Below are positions 37,318 to 44,871 of a stretch of 64,000 bases of DNA, piece after piece. Position 1 is the first letter of the stretch. Each line of letters opens with the position of its first letter. The notes below the pieces were generated by a model, which was given only the letters and a program-made list of their open reading frames with translations, had not been told where the DNA came from and made no database searches. A program made the translations under genes and the position numbers. Source of the stretch: Rubritepida flocculans DSM 14296 (GTDB taxonomy: Bacteria > Pseudomonadota > Alphaproteobacteria > Acetobacterales > Acetobacteraceae); assembly GCF_000425365.1 (NCBI RefSeq), contig NZ_AUDH01000003.1, positions 229,610 to 293,609 on the forward strand, given 5' to 3'.

Positions 37318-38129
37318 GGGCGGGGCTCGGGCTGCTCGGGCTGCTCGCGGCCTTCGCCGCCTCGGCGCCCTGGCTCGCCGCGCTGCTCGGCCATGACCCC
37401 TTCGCGCCCGACCTGTTCAACCGCTTCGCCCCGCCCTCGGCCGCGCACCCGCTGGGCACGGACGAGCTGGGGCGGGATCTGCTGCTGCGCCTTGCCCATG
37501 GCGCGCGCGTCTCGCTCGCCGTGGGGCTTGCCGCGGCGCTGGCGGCGACGGGGATCGGCACGCTCATCGGGCTGCTCGCCGCCTGGCGGGGGGGATGGCT
37601 CGATGCGGTGCTGATGCGGCTGGCCGATGGGCTGCTCGCGCTGCCCGCCCTGCCGCTCTTGGTCATCCTCGCCGCGCTCGACCCTTCCGTGGTGGGGCTG
37701 CCGCGGGGCGAGCCGGGGGCCGACATGCTACGCCTCGCGCTGCTGCTCGCGGCCTTCGGCTGGGTGGGGGTGGCGCGGCTGGTGCGCGCGAGCGCGCTCT
37801 CGCTGCTCGCGCGGGATTTCGTGCGGGCGGCGCGGGCGCTGGGTGTGTCCGAGGCGCGGCTGCTGTGGCGCCATGTGCTGCCGGGCCTCGCCGCCCCCAT
37901 CGCCATCGCCACGGCGCTCGCGGTGGGCGGGGCGATCCTGGCCGAGAGCGCGCTGAGCTTCCTGGGCCTCGGCATCGCACCACCCGCCGCCTCCTGGGGG
38001 AACATGCTGGCCAACGCGCAGGAGCTGGTGTTCCAGGCGCCGCTGGCCGCGCTCTGGCCCGGGCTCGCCATCCTGCTCGCGGTGCTGGGCTGCAACCTGG
38101 TGGCGGACGCGATCAGCCGGGGGCGGTGA
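37314..38129 (+). CDS. ABC transporter permease, DppC type
   Basis: A 271-aa second permease, GTG start overlapping the previous stop. DppC motifs: FAPPSAAHPLGTDELGRDLL, HGARVSLAVGLAAAL, the EAA loop DFVRAARALGVSEARLLWRH and ESALSFLGLGIAPPAASWGN. It pairs with the DppB-type permease in the inner membrane. No ATP-binding subunit follows; hairpin 1 of repeat copy C begins on the last base of this gene. The importer must borrow ATPases encoded elsewhere, or it has lost them. Confidence 0.91.
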   Translation: MRAGLGLLGLLAAFAASAPWLAALLGHDPFAPDLFNRFAPPSAAHPLGTDELGRDLLLRLAHGARVSLAVGLAAALAATGIGTLIGLLAAWRGGWLDAVLMRLADGLLALPALPLLVILAALDPSVVGLPRGEPGADMLRLALLLAAFGWVGVARLVRASALSLLARDFVRAARALGVSEARLLWRHVLPGLAAPIAIATALAVGGAILAESALSFLGLGIAPPAASWGNMLANAQELVFQAPLAALWPGLAILLAVLGCNLVADAISRGR

Positions 38130-38321
38130 TACGGTCGGCCGAATGGCCGTCCGTATTGCGCGCAGGGTTGGCACCACCCAACGCGGCGAGCCGCGTTGGG
38201 GCCCGGTGTGGCGGCTGCGCGCCAGAAGCGCGCAGGGTTGGTGTGGCGGCTGCGCGCGAGAAAAATGTCATGCCAGCGGCCGCGCCGTCTCCTCAGGAGT
38301 CGGAGGAAGCGGCCGCTGGCA
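38129..38321 (+). repeat. Modular hairpin repeat, copy C (with an internal tandem duplication)
   Basis: Hairpin 1 is ATACGG-T-CGGCC (38129-38140) with GGCCG-T-CCGTAT (38145-38156). Box 1 GCGCGCAGGGTTG (38158-38170). Hairpin 2 is CCCAACGCGGC (38177-38187) with GCCGCGTTGGG (38190-38200), a different sequence from copy A but the same 11-bp pairing. Box 2, then box 1 and box 2 again (38228-38256). Hairpin 3 is TGCCAGCGGCCGC (38271-38283) with GCGGCCGCTGGCA (38309-38321). It separates the importer genes from the convergent glnE, and the last 29 bp encode the end of GlnE. Confidence 0.88.
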
Positions 38322-41229
38322 TGAGCGGGCCGATGCGCGCCTCGAAGCTGGCGCGCACGGCGGCGGCGTGGCGGGCGATCTCGCGCTGCAGCGCCGCGCT
38401 GTCCGGCACGGCGCGGTGCAGCAGGGCGGCGGCCTGGTCGCGCATCGCGGCCTCCAGCGTCGCGGGCAGCGCCGGATTGGCCCAGGCGCCGACGGTGAGG
38501 CGCAAGAGGCCGAGCAGGGTGCGCCAGAGCCGCTCGGCCTCGATCAGCGTCGCCGCCTCGCGCTCCTCCAGCAGCCCGTGGCGGCCGAGCGCGGCCAGCA
38601 CCTCGCGCGTCGTGCGGCGCAACAGGCGCGGCTCGGCGGGCGCATGCGCCACCGTCAGCGCCTGGGCGATGAACTCCACCTCGACGAGGCCGCCCGGCAT
38701 GGCCTTGATGTCCCAGGGGCCCTGGGGCGGCAGCTCCTTCAGCATGCGCGCGCGCATGGCCCGCGCATCCTCGAGCGCCTTCGCCGGGTCGCGCGGGGCG
38801 GTGAGGGCGGCGTCCAGCGCGGCGGAGACGGCGCGCGCCAGCGCCGGCGGCCCGGCCACCACCCGCGCGCGGGTCAGCGCCATGCGCTCCCAGGTCCAGG
38901 CCTGCTCGGCGTGGTAGCGCTCGAAGGCGGAGAGGCGCACCGCCACCGGCCCCTTGTTGCCCGAGGGGCGCAGCCGCATGTCCACCTCGAAGGCGCGCCC
39001 CTCGCGCCCGGGCGAGGTCAGCGCCGCCACCACCTGGTGCGCGAGGCGGATGAAGTATTCGCTGGGGGCGAGCGGCTTCGCGCCCCCCTCGCTCGCCTCC
39101 GCCGCCGGGTCGTGGTCGTAGATGAGGATGAGGTCGAGGTCGGAGGCGGGCAGCATCTCGCGCCCGCCGAGCTTGCCCACCGCCAGCACCGCCATCGCCC
39201 CCCCGGCGACGCGGCCGAAGCGGCGGGCGAAATCGCGCTCCACCGCGGGCAGCAGCGCGGCGATGGCGGCATCCGCGACCGCGCTGCGCTGCTCGCCCGC
39301 CGCATCGGCGTCGAGATGGCCCTCGAGGGTGGCGGCATCCACCTCGAACATGCGCTCGGTGACGAGGCGGCGCGTCGCCTCCAGCGCCTCCTCGAGGTCG
39401 CGCGCCTCGCGCAGCAGGGCGGGCAGGGCGGCCAGCGGCTTCTCGCCCGGCGCGGCGAAGCTGCCCGCGAGCAGCCCCTCCAGCGCCGAGGGGTGGCGCG
39501 CCATGTGGTCGGCGAGGCGCGGGGCGGCGCCGAGCAGCAGCGCGAGCCGATCGAGCAGCCGGGGGTTGCGGTGCAGGATGGAGAGGAACTGCACCCCGGC
39601 GGAGAGGCGGTTCAGCAGCTCGCCCAGCCGGATCATGGCCTGCTCGGGCTCGCGCTGGCGGCCGAAGGCGGCGAGCAGGGCGGGGGTGAGCTCCGTCAGC
39701 AGCTCGCGCGCGCGCTCGCTGCGGGTGGCGCGCGGCCGGCCATGGTGCCAGGCGCGGATCAGGGCGGAGACGGTGGAGGGCTCGCGGAAGCCGAGGCCGC
39801 GCAGCGTCTCGAGCGTGGCCGGGTCGTCCTCCACCCCGGTGAAGACGAGGCTGCCGTGCTCGGCGCCGAGGCTCGGTGCGGCCTCGAACATGCGGCTGTA
39901 GTGGCGCTCCACCCGGCGCTGGTGCTCGGTCAGCGCCGCGCCGAACGCCGCGCCGTCGGCGAAGCCCATGAAGCGGCCGATGCGGTCGAGCTCGGCCTTC
40001 TCCTCGGGCAGGCGGTGGCTCTGGCGGTCGGCCACCATCTGGATGCGGTGCTCGGTGGTGCGCAGGAACACGTAGGCGTCGGCGAGATCGGCCGCCGCGC
40101 GGCGGTCCATCTTGCCCGCCGCGGCGAGGGCTGCGAGCGCGCCGAGCGTCGTGGGGTCGCGCAGGGCGGGGTCGCGCCCGCCCCAGATGAGCTGGAGCAC
40201 CTGCACGCTGAACTCGATCTCGCGGATGCCGCCGCGGCCGAGCTTCACGTCATGGCCCGCCACCGCGATCTCCCCGCCCGCGCCGCGCTCGGCCTTGTGG
40301 GCGTGGATCTGGCGCTTGATGGAGTGGATGTCGGCCACCGCCGCGAAATCGAGGTGGCGGCGCCAGATCCAGGGGCGCAGCTCGCGCAGGAAGGCTTCGC
40401 CGGCCGCGCGGTCGCCCGCCACGGGGCGGGCCTTGATCATCGCCGCGCGCTCCCAGTTCTGCCCCAGGCTCTCGTAGTAGGAGAGGGCGACGGGGACGGA
40501 GACGCACAAGGGCGTGGCGTCCGGGCGCAGCCGCAGGTCGGTGCGGAAGACGTAGCCCTCGCCCGTGCGCTCCTCCATCAGCCGGACGAGGTCGCGCGCG
40601 AGGCGCACCCAGGGGGCGGCGCCGTGCTCGGCGTGATAGGATGGCGACTCCGGATCATGCAGCAGCAGGAGATCCACATCCGAGGAGTAGTTCAGTTCCC
40701 GCGCGCCGAGCTTGCCCATGCCGAGCACGATGAGGCCCGAGCCCTTCGTGACCTGGCGCTTCTCGCCGCGCGCGCGCGGCAGGGCGATCTGGCCGCGGCG
40801 CGCGGCCTCCAGCAGCAGATGGGCGCAGGCGAACTCGATCGTCTCCTCCGCGAGGTCGGACAGCGCGCCGGTCACGCGGTCGAGCGGCCAGATCCCGCCG
40901 AGATCGGCCGCCGCGGCGAGCAGCGCGCCCTGGCGCTTGGCGCGGCGCAAGAGGCTCGCCACCGCCTCGCGCGGGGAGGCCGGGTCGGCGGTGGCGAGCG
41001 GCTCCAGCACGGCGGCCATCGCCTCCTCCGCCCCGCGGTCGAGCAGGCGGTGCAGCACCGCCGCCTCGCGCAGCGCGAGGTCGGAGAGGAAGGGGCTGTG
41101 CGCGCCGATCACCTCGAGCAGCGGCCGCGCCTCGGCGCGCTGGGCGAGGGCGCGCGCGGGCTCCTCGCCCTCCGCGAGGCGGGAGAAGAGGCGGGCGACG
41201 CCGTCCGGATCGTGCAGGGGGCGGGTCAT
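38293..41229 (-). CDS. glnE: Bifunctional glutamine synthetase adenylyltransferase/adenylyl-removing enzyme
   Basis: A 978-aa protein with the duplicated GlnE layout. The N-terminal nucleotidyltransferase domain has LIVLGMGKLGARELNYSSDVDLLLLHD (shortened: GMGKLGARELNYSSDVDL); the second, C-terminal one has LAVGKLGGREMLPASDLDL, each with the G-(K)-x-x-x-E and DxD metal motifs. GDRAAGEAFLRELRPWIWRR and FEVDMRLRPSGNKGPVAV are typical. It adenylylates and deadenylylates glutamine synthetase in response to PII (GlnB), setting nitrogen assimilation. It is divergent from the AsmA-like gene with only 23 bp between starts. Its last codons (MPAAASSDS) lie in repeat copy C. Confidence 0.95.
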   Translation of the reverse strand: MTRPLHDPDGVARLFSRLAEGEEPARALAQRAEARPLLEVIGAHSPFLSDLALREAAVLHRLLDRGAEEAMAAVLEPLATADPASPREAVASLLRRAKRQGALLAAAADLGGIWPLDRVTGALSDLAEETIEFACAHLLLEAARRGQIALPRARGEKRQVTKGSGLIVLGMGKLGARELNYSSDVDLLLLHDPESPSYHAEHGAAPWVRLARDLVRLMEERTGEGYVFRTDLRLRPDATPLCVSVPVALSYYESLGQNWERAAMIKARPVAGDRAAGEAFLRELRPWIWRRHLDFAAVADIHSIKRQIHAHKAERGAGGEIAVAGHDVKLGRGGIREIEFSVQVLQLIWGGRDPALRDPTTLGALAALAAAGKMDRRAAADLADAYVFLRTTEHRIQMVADRQSHRLPEEKAELDRIGRFMGFADGAAFGAALTEHQRRVERHYSRMFEAAPSLGAEHGSLVFTGVEDDPATLETLRGLGFREPSTVSALIRAWHHGRPRATRSERARELLTELTPALLAAFGRQREPEQAMIRLGELLNRLSAGVQFLSILHRNPRLLDRLALLLGAAPRLADHMARHPSALEGLLAGSFAAPGEKPLAALPALLREARDLEEALEATRRLVTERMFEVDAATLEGHLDADAAGEQRSAVADAAIAALLPAVERDFARRFGRVAGGAMAVLAVGKLGGREMLPASDLDLILIYDHDPAAEASEGGAKPLAPSEYFIRLAHQVVAALTSPGREGRAFEVDMRLRPSGNKGPVAVRLSAFERYHAEQAWTWERMALTRARVVAGPPALARAVSAALDAALTAPRDPAKALEDARAMRARMLKELPPQGPWDIKAMPGGLVEVEFIAQALTVAHAPAEPRLLRRTTREVLAALGRHGLLEEREAATLIEAERLWRTLLGLLRLTVGAWANPALPATLEAAMRDQAAALLHRAVPDSAALQREIARHAAAVRASFEARIGPLMPAAASSDS

Positions 41230-41252
41230 GGCCGGGCAGGGGAGCGCCCGGG

Positions 41253-44200
41253 ATGAAGGCCGGTCAAGCCCTGCGGGCGCTGCTCGCCCTGTGCGTGGCG
41301 CTGCCGCTGCTGGGCGGGGCGGCGCTCGGGGTGCTGGCCTGGCGGCTCGCGGCCGCGCCCATCGAATCGGGGCTGCTCGCGCGGCAGATGGAGCGCGCGG
41401 CCAATGCGGCGGGCGGGCCGCTGACGCTTTCCATCGGCCGCGCCTTCCTCGCCTGGGGCGGGTTCCGGGGCGAGGGCGCGCCGGTCGAAATCCGCGTCAC
41501 CGGCGCGCGGCTGCGCGACGCGGCGGGGCAGACCGTCGCGCTGCTGCCCGATGCGGAGATCACCCTCGCCCTGCGCCCGCTGCTGCGCGGGGTGCTCGCG
41601 CCGGCCACGGTGGAGCTGCTGGGGCCCAGCCTGCACCTCAAGCGCGACGCCTCGGGCGGGCTGGCGCTGGACCTGCCCGGGGCGGCCGCGCCCGAACCGG
41701 CGGCGGCCGCACGCGAGGCGGCGGGGCGCGAGGCGGATGGCCAGGGCCTCCTGCTGGTGCTGGCCGATCTCATGCGCCCGGCGGAGGAGCGCGCCGCCCA
41801 CACCGCGCTGCGCCGCCTGCGCCTGATCGCGGGGCAGTTCACCCTGCGCGACGAGCGGCTCGACATCGCCTGGGCGCTGACCGATGCGCGGCTCACCCTG
41901 CAGCGCCGGCCCGGCGGCGGGGTGGAGGCGGAGGGCGAGGCCGTGCTGCGCGCCCAGCCCGCCGCGGGCGAGGCGATGTTCGTGCCCGTGCATCTCTCGG
42001 GCGGGGCCTCGGGCAGCCCGGCGCGGCTCACCCTGCGCCTCGATCTGCCCGTGCTGCGCCCGCCCGAGCTCGCCCGGCTGCTGCCCCCGCTCGCCCCGCT
42101 CGCCGTGCTCGACGCGCCGCTCGCCGTGCAGGCGCGGCTCGCCTTCGACGAGACGGGGCGGGCGCTGGGCGCGGGCCTCGCCTTCCAGGCGACCGAGGAG
42201 GGGCGGCTGCAGCCCCATCCCGGCTTCGCCATCCGCTTCGCCGCGCTGGAGGCCGAGCTTTCGGGCAGCGCCGAGCGGCTGGTGGTGGAGCGTGCGCGCA
42301 TCGAGCTGCCCGGCGCGGCGGGCACGGCGCTGGAGGCGTCGGGCGAGCTGAATCTCGGCCCCGAGGGCTGGGCGGGGCCGCTGCATCTGCTGCTCAGCGA
42401 GGCCGATCTGCCCGCCCTGCCCGCGCTCTGGCCCCCCGATCTGGCGCCCGAGGCGCGCGAGCAGGCGCGGCTCGCCCTGCTCGCCGGGCGGGTGGAGGAG
42501 GCGCGGCTGAGCCTCGCGCTGCGCGCCGGGCCCGATCTCGCGGAGTGGTCGGTGGCGGGCGGGCGCGGGGCGCTGCGGCTGCGCCAGGCGCGCCTCGCCC
42601 CGCCGGGCCTTGCGCCGGTGGCGCTGGAGGCGGCCGAACTCTCGGCGCGCATCGGGCCGGAGGCGGCGGCGCTGGAGGCGCTGCGCCTCGTGCTGCCCGC
42701 CCCCTCCGCGGGGGTGCCCGCCCCCGTCATCACCGCGACCGGCGCGGCGGGGCGGGGCGCAGAGGGCTGGGAGGGCGCGCTCGAGCTCGGGCTCGACCGC
42801 ACGCGCTTCCAGGATTTGCCGGTGCTTTGGCCGCAGGGGCTGGGCGAGGGGGCGCGGCGCTGGATCACCGAGAACGTCACCGAGGGCGAGATCGCCGAGG
42901 GGCGCTGGCGCTTCACCCTGGCCCCGGGCGAGGGCGGGGCGGGGCTGCGCCTCGCCGCGCTGGAGGGGGAGGTGGCCGCGACCGGGGCCAGCGTGCATTT
43001 CCTCCGCCCCATGCCGCCGGTGACCGGGGTGGCGGCGCGCGCCCGCTTCACGAAGGAGGAGGTGAGCGTGGCCACCACGGGCGGGCTTCTCTCGCTCGGC
43101 GGACCGGCCATCCAGGCGCGCGAGGCGGCGCTGCGCTTCCTCTTCCGCCCCGAGGGGGAGCCCGATCTCGCGGAGATGTCCTTCCAGCTCGCCGGGCCGC
43201 TCGCCGAGCTCGCCGCCGCGCTGCGCCACCCGCGCCTTGGCCTGTTCGAGCGCCAGCCCTTTCCGGTGGAGGTGGCGGCCGGCGGCTTCGAGGGGCGGCT
43301 GCTGCTCGGCTTCCCCCTGCTCGACCGGCTCTCCATGGACGAGGTGCGCCTGCGCGCGGAGGCGCGCGCGCAGGGGGTGCGGCTGTCTCGCCTGCTCTTC
43401 GAGCGCGATCTCGAGGAGGCGCAGATGGAGGTGCGGGCGGATGCCGAGCAGCTCCGCCTCACCGGCACGGGCACGCTGGCCGGCATCGCCGCGCGCTACG
43501 GCGTGGAGCTCGACTTCCGCCCCGGCCCGGCGACGCAGGTGGTGTTCCGCCACAGCGCGAGCCTGCGGGCGGAGGCGCAGCAGCTCGCGGCCCTCGGGCT
43601 CGATGCGGGGGAGCTGCTGCGCGGCCCCGTCGGCATCGAGACGCGCGGCGAGCAGCGGCGGGGCGGCCAGCACCAGGTGGCCATCCGCGCCGATCTGCGC
43701 GCCGCCGCCATGGCCTTCCCGCCGCTCGGCTGGGCCAAGGCGCCCGGCGTGCCCGCCAGCGCCGAGGCCTCGCTGCGCCTCGCGGGCGAGCAGGTGACGA
43801 GCCTCGAGGCCGTGCGCATCGAGGCGCCCGATCTCGCCCTGCGCGGGCGGATCGCGGCGCGGGCGGGGCGGATCGAGCGGGTGGAGCTGCAGGAGAGCAC
43901 GCTCGCCGGCTCGCGCTTCGCCGGCGATGCGCGGGCGGGGGCGCGGCCGGGCGAGCCCTGGGCGGTGACGCTGCGCGGCCCCGTGCTCGACCTGCGCGCC
44001 GCCATGGCCGCCCCGCGCGAGGCGGAGCGCCCGCCCGCCCCCGCCGGCGCGCGCCAGCCGCCGCTCGCGCTCGATCTGCGCTTCGACCAGGCGCTGCTCG
44101 GCCCGGGGCGGGAGCTTTACGCCCTGCAGGCGCGGGCGCGGCTCGACGAGGCGGGGGTGCTGCGCGAGGCGAGCCTGCGCGGGCGCACCGCGCGCAACGC

Positions 44201-44834
44201 GGGCGGCTTCGATGTCGCCATCGCCCCCGTCTCGGGCGAGCGGCGCAGCCTGCGCGGCGCGGCCGAGGACGGGGGGGCGCTGCTGCGCGCGGTGGGGCTG
44301 ACGGAGTCCATCCAGGGCGGGCGGCTGAGCCTCGCGGGCGAGTTCGCGCACCTGCGCCCCGGCGCGCCCCTCTCGGGCACGGCGGAGCTGGAGGGCTTCG
44401 CGGTGCGCAACGCGCCGGCGCTGGGCAAGCTGTTGCAGGCCATCACGGTGTTCGGCGTCTTCGACGCGATCCAGGGCGGTTCGGGCCTCGCCTTCACGCG
44501 CGCGGTGGTGCCCTTCACCCTGACGCCCGATCTGCTGCGGGTGCGGGAGGCGCGGGCCTTCTCGCCCTCGCTCGGCCTCACCGCGCAGGGGCGTTTCCAT
44601 CGGGAGAGCAACACGCTGGATGTCGAGGGCACCATCGTGCCGGCCTATGTGGTGAACACGCTGCTGGGGAACCTGCCGTTGATCGGCCGGCTGTTCAGCC
44701 CCGAGCGCGGCGGGGGGCTCTTCGCCGCGGCCTTCCGGGTGCGCGGCCCGGCCGATGATCCGGAAGTGACGGTGAACCCGCTCTCCGCGCTCACGCCGGG
44801 CTTCCTGCGGGGGATTTTCGGGCTGGGGCAGTAG
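41253..44834 (+). CDS. AsmA/YhdP-like large envelope protein (DUF3971 and AsmA-like C-terminal)
   Basis: A 1193-aa protein with one N-terminal membrane anchor (LRALLALCVALPLLGGAALG) and a very long periplasmic part of repeated beta-strand-turn units. AsmA/YhdP-type features are the early LLPDAEITLALRPLLRGVLAP, PRLGLFERQPFPVEVAAGGF mid-protein and the terminal FEGxxxLDIEGTI-like end (SNTLDVEGTIVPAYVVNTL, LPLIGRLFSPERGGGLFAAAF). This superfamily of bridge-like proteins moves phospholipid between inner and outer membranes in E. coli (YhdP, TamB); the same role here is an inference. Start MKAGQALRALLALC. Confidence 0.82.
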   Translation: MKAGQALRALLALCVALPLLGGAALGVLAWRLAAAPIESGLLARQMERAANAAGGPLTLSIGRAFLAWGGFRGEGAPVEIRVTGARLRDAAGQTVALLPDAEITLALRPLLRGVLAPATVELLGPSLHLKRDASGGLALDLPGAAAPEPAAAAREAAGREADGQGLLLVLADLMRPAEERAAHTALRRLRLIAGQFTLRDERLDIAWALTDARLTLQRRPGGGVEAEGEAVLRAQPAAGEAMFVPVHLSGGASGSPARLTLRLDLPVLRPPELARLLPPLAPLAVLDAPLAVQARLAFDETGRALGAGLAFQATEEGRLQPHPGFAIRFAALEAELSGSAERLVVERARIELPGAAGTALEASGELNLGPEGWAGPLHLLLSEADLPALPALWPPDLAPEAREQARLALLAGRVEEARLSLALRAGPDLAEWSVAGGRGALRLRQARLAPPGLAPVALEAAELSARIGPEAAALEALRLVLPAPSAGVPAPVITATGAAGRGAEGWEGALELGLDRTRFQDLPVLWPQGLGEGARRWITENVTEGEIAEGRWRFTLAPGEGGAGLRLAALEGEVAATGASVHFLRPMPPVTGVAARARFTKEEVSVATTGGLLSLGGPAIQAREAALRFLFRPEGEPDLAEMSFQLAGPLAELAAALRHPRLGLFERQPFPVEVAAGGFEGRLLLGFPLLDRLSMDEVRLRAEARAQGVRLSRLLFERDLEEAQMEVRADAEQLRLTGTGTLAGIAARYGVELDFRPGPATQVVFRHSASLRAEAQQLAALGLDAGELLRGPVGIETRGEQRRGGQHQVAIRADLRAAAMAFPPLGWAKAPGVPASAEASLRLAGEQVTSLEAVRIEAPDLALRGRIAARAGRIERVELQESTLAGSRFAGDARAGARPGEPWAVTLRGPVLDLRAAMAAPREAERPPAPAGARQPPLALDLRFDQALLGPGRELYALQARARLDEAGVLREASLRGRTARNAGGFDVAIAPVSGERRSLRGAAEDGGALLRAVGLTESIQGGRLSLAGEFAHLRPGAPLSGTAELEGFAVRNAPALGKLLQAITVFGVFDAIQGGSGLAFTRAVVPFTLTPDLLRVREARAFSPSLGLTAQGRFHRESNTLDVEGTIVPAYVVNTLLGNLPLIGRLFSPERGGGLFAAAFRVRGPADDPEVTVNPLSALTPGFLRGIFGLGQ

Positions 44835-44871
44835 GCTGCGCTTGCCGGGCGGCCGGTGTAGTCTCCGCCCC

